From positions 1,364,001-1,428,000 of the forward strand of contig OX337238.1 of the NCBI GenBank assembly GCA_946965045.2: a stretch of 64,000 nt of DNA, written 5' to 3'. Below the pieces are notes generated by a model. It was not told the origin of the DNA. It did not search any database and saw nothing but the letters and a program-made list of their open reading frames with translations. This document shows positions 10,013 to 22,170 of the stretch, one piece after another. The position numbers and the translations under genes were made by a program. Positions within the stretch are counted from its first letter, which is position 1. Every line of letters starts with the position of its first letter. The stretch comes from Epithemia pelagica (taxonomy: Eukaryota; Bacillariophyta; Bacillariophyceae; Surirellales; Surirellaceae).

Positions 10013-11011
10013 CTAGGATGGATCTGTGTAGTCAACGGAGAAGAGTTTCTCTCCATTGTTGATTGCAAGTTGTGAGACGATGAGGATGACACGGAAAGCA
10101 CGGCCATGGGACGCAATGTCATGCCGCCATGTTTGACGCAGACAACCCCAGTCCTTGAAGCGCTTGTTGATGGTTTCTTGGCGGCTTCGGACTCGTTGTT
10201 GCATTTTTAGATTGTCTGCTGGATTGCTGAATCCAGCTGGGCACTTGACAAACTCAGGATGTTCGCCACGGTAGCCATCATCAGCCTCGACCCTCTCATT
10301 GGGGTCGAGGTGTGACAGAAGACAGTCACGGAAAATTGTGATGTCGTTGTGGCTGCCAGCAACGTAGGGCCCATTCAACCACACGATATCCCCTGTCAAA
10401 ATACACAGCCCAATTTCATATCTGAGGGCACTTTTCTTGAATTTGTGGCTGTAGAACTTGCGTCCGTTCTCAGCCACCCGAAAGTCTGTCCCATCAACAC
10501 TAATGAGGCAGTCATTCCCTTTGTCTAGCTTATAGCGGTTTTCCCACACTATCTGTAAAGCATTCTTGGAATGTTAGACAATGAAACAAAAACAAACAAA
10601 AACGACTGTAGGGAGACTTACCACTTGACTTTCAAGGCGGACAATGGCATCAATGAAGAGCCATGTCCATTTCGAGAACGTGTTCCTGTTGACACCACCA
10701 GCCAGAGTGCACAATACTCGTTCCTTTGCATACACCCGAAGGAACATGAGTGTCCAAAGAAGATGGGACATTGTTCCTGACACAGGCACCGAGTCGGACT
10801 CCACAAGAGCGCACCACAAATTCAAGCAAACAAGAATGCCACACCCAAAATACTGCCGAAACATCCGCTCCTCACTTTGGACGGTCCCCTTTTTACGGTG
10901 GAACAAAAGGGAATCGTTGCTCCAGATCAACCGGGCATGGTACAAAAAGTCTTCAGGGTTTGGGGCAGACCAGCGTTGCCGCTTGTTCCCCTCGGCATTC
11001 GACGGAGCCAT
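10013..11011 (-). CDS. PIF/Harbinger DDE transposase (two exons)
   Basis: Catalyses cut-and-paste transposition of the surrounding element. Exon 1 is 11011-10622 from the ATG at 11011; intron 10621-10553 (69 nt) begins GTAAGTCTCC and ends TTTACAG; exon 2 is 10552-10013. The join is phase 0 and gives 309 aa, ...LESQV|IVWENRYKLD.... Exon 2 carries the DDE_4-type nuclease: SVDGTDF (first Asp), GSHNDITIF (second Asp) and RSRQETINKRFKDWG (Glu). GYRGE and the C-terminal SQLAINNGEKLF are also typical. Length is slightly short for the family because the N-terminal region is small. No inactivating change is visible. Confidence 0.85.
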
Positions 11012-11394
11012 GATGGACAGTTTTTGTGAGAAATCTTGAGGACGAGACACGACTTTTAGGTAGAAATCGTACCTTTCACGATTCAGCACGCGAGCATCGA
11101 TTTCTCCTTTCTACTTCTACTAGGGACCACAACTGTGGATTAGGGACCGTTCCCCACCGAAAAATTTGAACGGATCCATGTTGATTTCGTTGATAGTGTT
11201 ACATAGGCAGATGACTATTCATTCGTGACCAATATAAGACCACTCTCTAGACCTGTCATATTGACTTAGCACGTACATGTCCATTACAGATTAGACAAAC
11301 AACCGATTAAGCGTAAGAAAGCGGGCCGGTCAGTTGGATGGCACGTGTCCATAATTAATTTTGGTCCTGATGTCAGAAATCTGGTCCCGATCTC

Positions 11395-11592
11395 GGAATT
11401 CGGGTCGATCTCGGAATTCGGGCCAGATCTCGGAATTCGGGTCGATCTCGGAATTCGGGCCAGATCTCGGAATTCGGGTTTTTACTCTGAAATAAAGTAT
11501 ACTTTGGTCGGAATTCGGGTCGATCTCGGAATTCGGGCCAGATCTCGGAATTCGGGTCGATCTCGGAATTCGGGCCAGATCTCGGAATTTGG
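11395..11592. repeat. Tandem repeat of a ~18-bp EcoRI-containing unit
   Basis: The unit GATCTCGGAATTCGGG alternates with TC or CCA spacers, making a ~36-bp higher-order period. Five copies lie at about 11395-11480. A 30-bp AT-rich spacer follows, then about six more copies, the last diverged (GGAATTTGGG). The array sits between the two divergent genes of the Harbinger-like element, where promoter and transposase-binding sequences are expected. Confidence 0.9.
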
Positions 11593-11788
11593 GCTTTCCG
11601 TTGAACGGACCAATTATGTTTTTTCAGTTACCGCGCCTGCTTGCAATGCCGTGTGACTGCGAGAGGGAAAGTCAACTTGTTTCTGATTGCAAGCATGCCA
11701 GTCACACAAAGACAACGGAGTGCTCAGAAGAAGAACTTCACGTCGAAGTCTCGCAATCTCTTGCCATCATAAATTTTGTCTCAATGAA

Positions 11789-13022
11789 ATGAAAGTGGTG
11801 CTACCGACCGACAGAGTACCTGCTTGGAGTAAGAAAGACGACGCCAAGCTCGCTGAACTCTTTCGCAAGGGTCCAAGCCACGGTGGAATTTCAAGCAACG
11901 ACACGTCCGTTAACACTGCGAAGAAAGTCCTTCTCACTCACTTTCCCGAGCGCTGCAAGCCCGACGTCCACAAGGCATACAAGAATTTTGGCCCTCTCTT
12001 TCGCGAAAAAGCCAGAGCCTGGAATATTAACCAGACTTTGACAGGGGCACGGAAAGCCCGAGCTGGTAAACGACGTAAGTGCAAGTGTCCATTGTTGAAA
12101 GTTGCTTCATGATTCTAACTACTTTCTTTCTTTTGTTATAGAATCAGCTGTTGCTGCTGAAGAGCAAAATCGCCTAGAGGTTAACAACCTTGTCGAGGAC
12201 GAAGCCGAGGAAGTTGAAGACGGAGACTACAGTGGGGCTGAGGAGGAGGAGGACATCTCCATTGATCTTGAAGAGGCGTCAGTTGAATCTGGTGCAGCAG
12301 AAGAAGAGGTAGAAGACAACAACAGCGAAATCAACAGCTTCAGCATGGAGGAGGCGGTTCAAGCGTTCAAAAAGATGGGCCTCACCCCGGCCAAGACACC
12401 TAAGAAGGGTGGTGGTGGTGCTGCTTTCAAGGAACTGGTAGTAGCGGCTTCATATCCCTACTGTGCATCTAAGTTTGAGAGTTCTAATACTCTGTTCTGT
12501 TCTGTGGACATGTGTGTCCCAGGAGGGTCCACGAAGACCTACACTCCGGGGCTGGTGGATGATGGCATGGCAGTCCAGGTCGATTCTGTTGTGCCAAGCT
12601 ATTTCTTCCAGAAAGGTCGACTGTTGGCGGCGCATCCTGATCTTGGGCAAGAGGACCATAGGGTCACAGAGTTCAAGCAACTCTGTGACCGGGCCAAACA
12701 GGAACATGCAACGTATGAGGGTGGCAAACCAAAGTTTGTAGCGAAGCAGAAAATCAAGTTACCTTTCAAGTGTGTGAAGGAAGATATGCAATACGAACTA
12801 CAAGCCTTCACTTCGAAGGACAAAGACTTCACCAAGGAGCACAGGGGTGCTGCCAAGATGTTTGTTTTCTCGATACTCCTCAAGGCCGCCAAGCAACCGG
12901 AACGAAAGCGTGCAAACCAAGGCACTGCACGGACCATCGCCCCTTACAATGATTCTGATGACTCCGATGTCCAAGATGTGGATGAGGATGAGATGAGTCA
13001 TGATGGAGACTACCAGAACTGA
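11789..13022 (+). CDS. Harbinger accessory protein, Myb/SANT-like (two exons)
   Basis: Second gene of the element. In characterised Harbinger systems such a protein binds DNA and helps the transposase reach the nucleus and the ends. Exon 1 is 11789-12074, intron 12075-12141 (GTAAGT...TTATAG), exon 2 12142-13022; the junction is phase 1 and the product 388 aa. The N-terminus (VPAWSKKDDAKLAELFRKG...) resembles a Myb/SANT helix set ending in a basic ARKARAGKRR. An acidic stretch (about residues 105-165) follows, then a globular part of unknown fold and an acidic tail. The Myb assignment rests on the tryptophan/helix pattern and context only. Confidence 0.65.
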
Positions 13023-13191
13023 ATTTTGACCTACGAGAATGTCGCCTCCCCTAAATCTTGGTGGAATGATGTTTGGACTAACGACCTAGCCTTTTGGGAC
13101 ATTGACGAGACCTAGGACGAGAAAGGCTAGCTTACGTAGATAATCGATTAGTAGTGCAATCCGAGACGGAACAAGCTTTTAAGGCAATTTC

Positions 13192-13935
13192 ATTAAGGGA
13201 ACGATTCAAGAGGTGTATATTTTCTGTCCTTCGTGCGTTGCGCAACTTTGGCCTCTTGTTTTTTTTCCAAAGCGCCTGCCATGTCAAATCGTCAGCCTGC
13301 CTTCGATCGTTGAAATCTGAACGCCGGCCTCGCCTCGTATTTTGTGCCATGAATCGTCTCACTTCTCACTTTTCGACGAACCACAAGAAATGACAATGGG
13401 GCTGCAACAAAATCGAACAATCCAGCAAAATGAATGACCACAGCATGAATACTACTGTCAAGATCTACCCCCTGGATCATTAGTAAACGCGGCAATCAAC
13501 CGAATGAGAAGAAGGATGAAAAATGACAAGACATGACAATCAACCAGTGTGTGGACGACATCAGAGTCTAAGGAAGGACACAATACAATGGATAGGGCCA
13601 GGAAGCCTAGAAACAAATAGGAGGAGTACCTAGATACATATAGAGTTGACTATGCTTGTATTTTAGTTGCAAATGTACTAAGAGCTTTCCTTGTTGTGGG
13701 CCATTGCCACTTGTCTTGTGTTTGTGCATGTTTTTTTCTGTTTCACGTGTGTGTTCACTGTTCATCCTTGTGTGGGATTTCTTCGAAGCGCGCGAAGCCA
13801 GCTATGACAGTTGGTATGGACGTTATAAATACTGCTTTTAGAGTAAAAACTGAGTTATAATTTCAAGTAAAAACTAAAATGAAAAAAGAGAAATGTCGGA
13901 TGGATGACAGAAGTTATACTCCCGCCGGATCGGAC
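13192..13935. other. Unassigned insert sequence beside the Harbinger-like element
   Basis: Relative to copy 2 (about 55985-56008) this 0.74-kb stretch is extra, like the Harbinger-like element to its left. I see no gene, terminal repeats or structure in it. It may be a second nested insertion or sequence deleted from copy 2. Confidence 0.4.
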
Positions 13936-14875
13936 AGTTCCCTTTACCTCAATGATGGCCTTGATACAACTCCCAGCTAGTAGAGGTAGAGGTATTCGAA
14001 CCCCAGGAACGTACGTCATTCCCTTCCTCCAAGTCTGGGCAATGTATGTGGTCAACGAGTGTTGTTGTGTGAGAATGATCCACTTGTGGTGAGAAACCAA
14101 AGAACAAGAAACGAATGGACTGTGCGAGTTCCTGGAATGGTATCATGATCAACCCAGATGTCAAACGCGGAACCGAACGCCACCAAGTAGTAGATCTAAC
14201 GCAATGGTATACTTGGTTGGTCATGAGAACTACCAGCACACGTCTCGATGGCATGTCATGGGGTGATCCATCGTCCAGTTACGTTCATCGATGGTCTTCT
14301 CCGGGGAGAGACAATTGCTGCGCAAGGGTACCTAATGATTTGGAGGATGCCATTGTCGAGTCCCCAAACGACAGTTTGTGTGGAGACGTGTAGTGCGTGC
14401 AAGCCGATGGAAATCACGCAGAAACGTAGTTGGTTGTTATATTCGACCGAGGGCAGTTCCTCTAGGTTGATGAATGTCTCTCTCGTTGGCCCTTGCACGG
14501 GCATAGAGGTGGACGACGATACATGGTTTTCTCGGTTTGTGGAGGACGCACAATGTGAAGAGTCGAATTCGATTTCACTCTCGTGGGGAAAATTCCCTTG
14601 AGCAGAGTGGTCCTTCTACTACAATAGAGCAAGTCGAGAACTGTTGGGAACAAAGCGTACCATTTCACCAAGAGACTCGGGTCGTATGTGATCTAGGTCT
14701 AGTTGATTCTAGGTTGAGAGCCAACAATTTTCCACCCACCAATTGGTCGAGCAAATCCACAGATCATCGATTGAACATAAAATGTCCTTTCCAAAGACCG
14801 AATCTGGTATCATGTGTCGCTCACAGTTTCAGTACACAGCAAATAGGGAGTACACAGCAACCTGGAATGCTACCT
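13936..14875. repeat. Repeat block B, first copy
   Basis: Matches 56008-56954 and, for its first third, 63484-63857. It starts near CCCTTTACCTCAATGATGG and includes GAACCCCAGGAACGTACGTC. It ends exactly where the LTR of the truncated copia relic begins (TGCTACCT then TGTGAGAATA). Short ORFs are not conserved in frame between copies, so no gene is called. On the minus strand the motif GGGGTTCGAATACC resembles a tRNA B box. Confidence 0.75.
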
Positions 14876-15191
14876 TGTGAGAATATAGCAACCATAGCAC
14901 GTCTCGCGGTCACCTAGACTACCCAATCTACAGGATGTTCGCTTCGCTTTGCATACGACTGCAAGGACAAGCATTAGGTGAATAAAGGCTTGCCCTTGTC
15001 GTCCTTTTAGAACGTATAAAGCTCATAATAACAAAACAACCGATCTACGAATGCCCCTACGATTACGTCTTCCCAACCTATCGTAGAAATCACACGCTGC
15101 CTCTGCGAATAGAGACCAAGAGACCACCAAGAGTATCACCATAGTCGAAACCAGAGCTGCCAGAGCACGAAGAGTCGCCGCTGCTGCAATT

Positions 15192-16494
15192 ATGGACGCA
15201 GGCGGTGGAGGAGGAGGAGCACCTCCAGCACCTCCAGGGGGAGGAGGAGCTGCCTTTGCACTTGGACCTGGACGAACTAACGACGTTCTGGACTTCACGG
15301 AATCATCAGCCGTGAAGCTCTACTACAAGGCTATTGCTCCATTGGAGACCAAGTTGGATGGACAGCCGGACAACATTGCTGTCTTCCTTGCTTCCGTCGC
15401 TGACCGAGCTCGCCGTTTCCACTGGACGAGCATCCTGACCATCCCTGTGGCAGGAGGAGTCAGTCGCAACCTCATCAAGGATTATGCCCAAGTCACTGCT
15501 ACTGAAGTACAAGCACGAGCTACGACCTATCAGGGTCAACAGACGAGAGACGCGCAAAACTCGGACATGCTTTATTACTTTCTGATCGAATCATTGACAG
15601 AAACGATTAAAGCTCAGGTCTTGTTGTTTGTGGACAACTTCACAATCAACGACGCACCCGATGGGATTTGTCTTCTCAAACAGATTGTCGTCCTCACCTA
15701 CATCGACAATAGGGCAACTACAGCCCATATCAGAGACACTCTAATCAATATGTCCGACATACTGACTGAGCTTGAGGGCAATATTACCCTGTTTCAACAA
15801 CTGGGTGAGAACACAACAGGCCCGGCTCAATGCGCGTGGTACGGATGCACCCGACCTACTTTCGTATCTATGGAAGGCCTACACTCATGATCAACATGAC
15901 TCTGAGTTTGTGGCCTACATAAAGGACCTTCGCAATATGTACAATGATGGTCGCGCCAACCACACGAGTGCGCAACTCATGGTCCTAGCTGAAAACAAAT
16001 ATAAAGAGCGAGTGCAATCAGGTGACTGGGGTCAACCATCCGAGGAACAAGCTGAGATTGTGGCATTAACTGCTAAACTCCATACAGTGGAGAAGCAGCT
16101 TAATGCACGATCCAGCAATCAAACGAAAAAGACTTCCTCAGGGAAGCAACAAGGCAAGGCATCGACCAAGAACTCGTCCAACAAACGCCCTGCAACGACT
16201 GCTGATGCATCCAATAAATCCAAGCAGAACAAATATGCTTGGAAGGATGTGAAACCATCTGGGAATGAGACCAAAGTGGACGGCCATCCAACAAAGAAGA
16301 AGGATGACAAGCTCTACTATTGGTGCTTGAACCACAACGATGGCAAAGGCAAGTGGGTGCTGCATCACCCGAATGAATGCAACAACACTTCCAACCAGCA
16401 GCAATGGCAACAACGAAGCTCAGGCACTGACACAGTCAACATGGCTACCTTCGATACCATGGACAGCGGTGCTGAGAGCAGTGACCAAGAATGA
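15192..16494 (+). pseudogene. Copia gag, frameshifted
   Basis: Gag begins at ATG 15192 with a Gly/Pro-rich leader. It continues through a UBN2-like region until a +1 frame change between about 15775 and 15830, after which the frame of 15772-16494 carries on (DLLSYLWKAYTHDQHDSEF...). Near the C-terminus lies a Cys/His cluster (WCLNHNDGKGKWVLHHPNEC) in the position of a zinc knuckle. The gag stop is TGA at 16492-16494; pol-like sequence follows in the same frame. Confidence 0.7.
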
Positions 16495-16506
16495 CAGTGG
16501 TGGTCG

Positions 16507-19500
16507 GTGTCATACATGCAACTCCTCCGACTGTTGCACTGGATGATACTGTACTTGTGTGGCAACCCAGGACTGACACTGGTGGCCATGATTAACGCAG
16601 CAACAGTCATAGTAGATATATACTTACCTGTCTATGACTATGAACCATATGTGCCGAAACAATATCGACGACCATCCATCATCCTTCATTGGATGCGATA
16701 TCTATGGCGCAGGTCTATGCTACCTTGGCTATGTTCAGTTGAAACCTGGATCAATAGCATGCGGACTCGCAGACGCAAGCGAGGCGGGTGTCCGCTAAGC
16801 TATAGAAGTCCGGCGCGCACTCATTGCTACCACTTGCGAGTTTACACAGTTGCTATGGCAACTACCCAGTCGAATGACGACGCGGAACTCGAGCCTCAGG
16901 CACGAGAAACTACGTTTGACACAGACTCCGTTGTAATACTCATCGACATTGGAGCATCAGCATGCATCACTAATGATCTTGCTGACTTCCTACAGCCTCC
17001 AACAAATGTCAGTGCTCAAGTCACAGGCATCAGTCGCCAAAAAGTGCTAGCTACAAAAAGAGGAACAGTGGCCTGGAGATTTGAAGATGACAATGGAGTG
17101 GAGCACAGGTTTGTAATTTGCAATGTTTACTATGTGCCTGATGCTCCTCACCGAATCTTGTGTCCGCAACAATGGGCGCAACAAGCCCATGATCAGAAAC
17201 CCATGGCAGAAGGCACTGGGTGTATGACGACCAGTAAACATGTCGTGTTGTTTTGGGACCAAAGACGATACAGGAAGTCAATCCCATTGGACACTAAACT
17301 CAACATTGGCCTTGCAAGAATGGCATCCGGATACAAACGCTTTGCCACTTTCATGGCTAATGTGGCACACAACTGGGAACCCGAGACGGAACAAGCAGTG
17401 TTCGAGACTCACATCATACCTGATGATGAATCCACTGCACCACAACAGATGGATGACGACGACATGTCGTTTCAACCACCTGACCCAGTCGATCCACCCA
17501 CAACGACGGATCCACCAATCATACAATATGGTGGCGATGTGCCAGCCACCACTGACGACTTGCCAACGACAAGTCAAGTGGACTTTGCCTTACCAGACAA
17601 ACCACATGTCATACCTGATGACGATGAGCCACGCAATTTAACACCACACGATGAATTGTTGCGTTGGCATTACCGATTGGGCCATGTCTCATTCCGGAGA
17701 ATCCAGCTCATGGCCAAACGAAATGAGCTGCCCAAGAAACTGTTGGAGGCCAAAATTCCTTTGTGCCCAGCCTGTCAATATGGCAAGATGACAAGGCGAC
17801 CGTGGAAAACCAAACCACAACAAGCAGGCAAACAAGTTCGCACATTGACAGCACCAGGACAAGTTGTCTCTGTGGATCAACTGGAATCCACAACTGTGGG
17901 CTTCATCGGACAACTCAAGGGCATCTTGACAACCTGGCGGTACAAATATGCCACAGTGTTCGTCGATCAGTACTCACGCTTGTCTTTCGTCTTCCTACAA
18001 CGGCGACTCACCAGCGAAGAGACGGTACTGGCCAAGCACGCCTTTGAACGATATGCGAGAGATCGCGGAGTCAGGATTCAGCATTACCATGCTGACAACG
18101 GACGGTTTGCTGACAATGGTTTCATCGGAGACTGTCAGGCCCATGGACAGGGACTCACCTACTGTGGAGTCAATGCCCATTTCCAAAACGGTATTGCAGA
18201 GAAGAAGATTCGGGACTTACAAGAGTAGACTCGAACTATGCTTTTGTATGCGATTGGGAAATGGCCTAGGATGCTAAACATACATCTATGGCCATATGCA
18301 TTAAGGACTGCCAACGCTGCCATTAATGCAATCCCAACCATCAAAGGCCAACGCTCATCCGAGGAAATCTTCTCTGGAGTGGAAGTCATGCCCAAGATTC
18401 GGCATTTCCACACCTTTGGATGCCCAACCTACGTTTTGGACAACAATTTACAAGCCCAGAAGGGGCTGCACAAGAGGAAAGTGCGTTCAAGACTTGGAAT
18501 CTATCTGGGACCATCTCCCAATCACGCCAGGTCTATCAGTTTGGTTCTGAACCCGAGAACCGGTCATGTATCTCCCCAATTCCATGTGAAGCATGACGAT
18601 TTCTTCGAAACTGTGACTGGCTAAGCCACAGACTTTGATACACCAGAGCCTGACTGGAAATATCTTAGCCGGCTCACAGTGAAGAAGAAACAAAGAACGC
18701 ATCAACAATCCACCAATATGTTGCCTGGGGGAGCTGACATCCTACGACCAGTCAGAGCTCCCAATCAGCAACACTCATTGATACCTCCAATGGAAGATGA
18801 CATCGTCCCTCTTCCAGTGGATGAGCCACCTTTGGAACCAATCCATCAACCCATGCCAGAGCCTGAGGGAGGTCAGGCAGAGCAACCTACTCTACAGCGA
18901 CAAACGCGCAGTGGACGAGTCGTGCGGAATACTCAACGATACGCAGAAGGAGTCCAACAAAGACAACAAGGACTCGTGGCATGGGAGACGCTAGTAGACC
19001 AGGATGACAATGAACTGGTCCCAACAGCTCAACAACAATATGAGATCCAACAACAACTGGAGGATCCAGTGTCCTTTGTAGCCAGTGCTGACCCTGACAC
19101 CATGTACCTCAATGAGGCCATGAGTCAGCCTGACCGCAAGCAATTTTGCATTGCCATGGACAAAGAATTGGCAGACCATGAGCAACGACAACATTGGAAA
19201 GTTGTGAGACGCTCACAGGTACCATCAGGTACAAAGATTGTCAACATGATTTGGTCCATGAAGAGGAAACGACGCATCGACACCAGAGAGATCTACAAAT
19301 GGAAAGCTCGTCTTAACGTGCATGGAGGCCAACAACAGTATGGCATCAACTACTGGGAAACTTATGCCCCAGTAGTAATGTGGACTACCTTATGGTTCTT
19401 CTTTGTTTTGTCTTTGCTCCGAGGTTGGCACACACGACAACTCGATTTTGTGCTCGGTTTCCTCAAGCACCTGCAGAGGTCCAACTATATATGAATTTCC

Positions 19501-19545
19501 CACAAGGCTATCACTACCAGCTAGGAATTTCTCGAAAGACACACC
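16507..19545 (+). pseudogene. Copia pol, broken (PR-IN-partial RT)
   Basis: Protease signature LIDIGASACITN lies near 16945, with Ile where Ser/Thr is usual in D-S/T-G-A. The GAG-pre-integrase finger (RWHYRLGHVSF...CPACQYGKM) is near 17665-17790. The integrase triad is VSVDQLES, HADNGRF and NGIAEKKIRD. An in-frame TAG at 18226-18228 and a TAA at 18622-18624 interrupt one otherwise continuous frame. The frame changes near 19465, so FPQAPAEVQLYMNFPQGYHYQ is read in another frame. RT is cut before its YxDD box. The element cannot encode its own mobility. Confidence 0.8.
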
Positions 19546-19549
19546 AAAG

Positions 19550-20530
19550 TCCGGAACGTCGTATACCTTGCAAAATATTCGCTCCTTGACCAACTGCACG
19601 ATTGCATCCAATTATGGCAAACAAGAATGGGGCATGGACCAGGCGGTGCGATACCAGGGAGGTCCCTATGTAGAACGAGATCGACCCCTGCCCGCAACTT
19701 CTCTCTTGACCAAGACACATTGCAAGGGGTACAAGTATGGACACAAGACACATTCCCGAGAAGCCGACTTTGCCTGGGCGTGTCGTCAAGGGTACAAGAA
19801 AATGTCATCAAACAAGCAATCTTCGGTCTTGTCCTCCTCCTCCGAGATCCATACCATACACAAGGCTGTTCACTTGATTCGCAATCCCTTTGACAATTTA
19901 ATCTCCCGCATGCACAACAAACTCAACAAGCTGAAACGACTTTCCAAGAAGAATAACGACAAGAGCAAGACCCAGAGCCTCGAATTGCGCTATCCCAACT
20001 CTCGACAAGGGTTTTTGAATTATTGCCGCACATTTGTCGATGGGAATACCAAGAGAGGGAGCAACCACCAGTCCATCAAGAAACGACAGCTACCTTGCGC
20101 CATGGAATGGGTTCGTTACGTGGAGTGGCACAATCATGCTGTTGCCTTGTTCGAGAAGCACGTTCCTCCAAGTGGAGAATCGTTACTCCAAGATATCCAT
20201 AGCGAGGAGCCAGGAGAGGATGGCTGGGTGGTGGATATTCAGTCGGTCCATCGCCTGTACTATGAATCGTACTCGTCGGATTATAACACGACCGTACAAG
20301 GCTTGGTAGACTTTTTACATCTGCCCACACCCACCCCCGGTCCCTTTCATCTGTTTGATGGTGGGAATCGAACCTATTTGCATTATTATACACGAGCCGA
20401 ATTTGTCCGGGCGCAACAAGTGGTGCAGCAACGTGCCACTCCGTCCTGTTGGAAGGCCCTTCAACACTACTTTGGACCCAGCTACCAACAACAAACATGG
20501 ATGCCAGGACGTCTTGCGGCTTCTTCGTAG
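19550..20530 (+). pseudogene. 5'-truncated sulfotransferase copy fused to copia sequence
   Basis: Codons from the P-loop to the stop of the sulfotransferase at 1625-3217 are repeated here with about a dozen amino-acid changes and no frameshift. The first ~200 codons, including the membrane anchor, are replaced by retrotransposon sequence. The open frame runs upstream into copia DNA as far as a TTG at 19403, but the first in-frame ATG is internal (WGMDQ). At the junction the copia bases supply DTPK, giving TPKSGTSYT, which by chance resembles the canonical PKSGTT sulfotransferase loop. It probably yields no secreted enzyme unless a start codon is acquired. Confidence 0.75.
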
Positions 20531-20570
20531 AGCCTTCTTCTTTGATTTTGTACCGTCGACTACTCCCGTA

Positions 20571-22170
20571 GTATCCGAACAAAATACAACGGTGAGTAAA
20601 ACTACGTAGCTTCTGGTACATTCCTACGATACTTTATACGCCATAGTGGGTGGGCATCCACAAGACGATACCTTTGCTACCTTATCTATCTTCTTTTCCA
20701 ATTTACTCCAACACCTCTGTAGGTAGAGCGGAATAAAATCTCCTTGGCGATTCTGTATGAGCCTCTCCAGGTGCCCAAACATGGTGCCATAGTCGCCTTC
20801 TCTCTACCAATCTATCGTACCACCAGGATCCAGCCGTCACGTTCGTGGACAGGAGAAGCCGTTGTTTGAATCTCCCAACATGGCAGCAAACATTTGCCAA
20901 AATAGCCCTTCCTCCACCCGATATCCGTCCACTAAGAGACTCCTGTAGTAGTAGCACATACACTCACTCAAGTTCACTGCACTGGGTGTTGTCCATCGTT
21001 CATTCATAGGAGTAGAAGAGAAGACCACAATTCTCGCCCCTCGACCATCCACAGAATGTATCGTCCGGAAGAAAGGTATCTAGATACCCTCCGTTTCAGT
21101 GCGACCGTGAAATTGGACGAAAAAACCGTTCTCTATGGACCAAAGAGGCGGATGGTATGACTCTTTTGGATCTCTTGGGTCTATTCTACCAACCTATTAC
21201 TCCTACCTAGGTAGTACGGGCAGTGTCCGAATGCAGAATGATTCAAAGTGTCCCCTAAGGACGAAAATGGAGGTGTTTTGGTGATTCTTTTTTATGGACA
21301 TGCTCGTGAGATTAAATTCTACCTTGAGACGACAACCAACAACAATACTCTAGTTCCTTCGTTTGTTGCTCCCTTTCCAATAAGGATGACTGAATGGAGA
21401 GTCCACCACCACCACTTTTGTGTGATGTGTACGGCGGCCTGGCTTGTTATTATCTCAACCGTCCCGTGTAGAGAACATGGTTGAACGGGAAGCTCGTTTG
21501 GTTTGTGGCCTCGAGCAATTGCGTGCGCACAACGACTTGTCGTTGTTGTCTTGTTGATGATGGTGCTGTGATGTCGACATCGTCATCATGGCGATGGGTG
21601 CTTCTTGCGACAAGGCTCAAGGTGGCCCATTACGCCGACCAACAGTATTCCCGACGCTCGACAGTCGCAGGTTTTCGGGCAGGAGGAGGAGCCCTTGTTG
21701 CTCTTTCGGCTGCCACCTGGTCTGGTGGTTGGTCTTGTTGTCGCGCCATAAAGACTTGGTAGATGCGGGAATGCAGGAGCAGTGCCTTGTCGGAGACCAA
21801 CGAATACGATCACGACGACGACTCTTGTGGATGGTTGTTGCTGTTGCTGTTGTAGTATTTTGGATTGCCACCACAAGGGTCGAAGGTGTACGTGAAATGA
21901 AAAATGTGAGAAAAGTTGTATTTCAGTCATGAAGTACACTTACTTTCATAGTGCAGAGTTGTATTTTTGGCATGGTTTCCGCAACTGAAAGGGCAACTTC
22001 TAGTTGTATGGCATACTCTCGCAACTATAAGCTAGAGGCACACTATGAAGTACGAAGACATACTCCTGATGGGACTGACTGGACTGATGCATACTCCTGC
22101 ATCCACTATAATAGTACGCGATTCGAGACCCAGTCAAGAAGAATACTACTGCAGTTGTATTTTTGCGTTA
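20571..22170. other. 1.6-kb segment absent from copy 1
   Basis: Lies between the sulfotransferase copy and the LMF copy; in copy 1 the flanks are joined at about 3252. It may be an insertion here or a deletion there. The ends carry a short inverted similarity (CAAAATACAAC at 20580-20590 against GTTGTATTTTTG at 22154-22165) and imperfect flanking TACTCC/TATTCC. ORFs of 93-117 codons within it overlap on both strands and match nothing I know. Confidence 0.45.

Larger units (their letters stand above)
9782..13191. mobile_element. PIF/Harbinger-like DNA transposon, 3.4 kb
   Basis: The element is bounded by 32-bp terminal inverted repeats (9782-9813 and 13160-13191) that differ at one position and begin GAAATTGCCTTAAAAGCT. 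Both ends are flanked by ATT (9779-9781 and 13192-13194), a 3-bp target duplication as expected for the superfamily, although TTA/TAA is the usual target. Inside are a minus-strand DDE transposase (10013-11011) and a divergent plus-strand gene with a Myb/SANT-like N-terminus (11789-13022). This two-gene layout is characteristic of PIF/Harbinger. Both genes read through without stops once one intron each is removed, so the copy may be recent and autonomous. Confidence 0.85.
14876..19549 (+). mobile_element. Truncated Ty1/copia retrotransposon relic
   Basis: A copia element opening with a TG dinucleotide (TGTGAGAATATAGCAACC) at the block B breakpoint. Block B continues differently in its other copy (GCTACCT then CTCTTCC). 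Gag, protease, GAG-pre-integrase, integrase and the N-terminal part of reverse transcriptase follow in canonical copia order. It stops abruptly at 19549, where duplicated sulfotransferase codons begin, so the catalytic RT core, RNase H and 3' LTR are missing. The 5' LTR end cannot be set without its partner. Confidence 0.75.

Noticed and set aside
14000-14060. tRNA gene on the minus strand of block B
   Set aside because: A B-box-like motif is present, but no cloverleaf with a paired acceptor stem and anticodon arm can be drawn.
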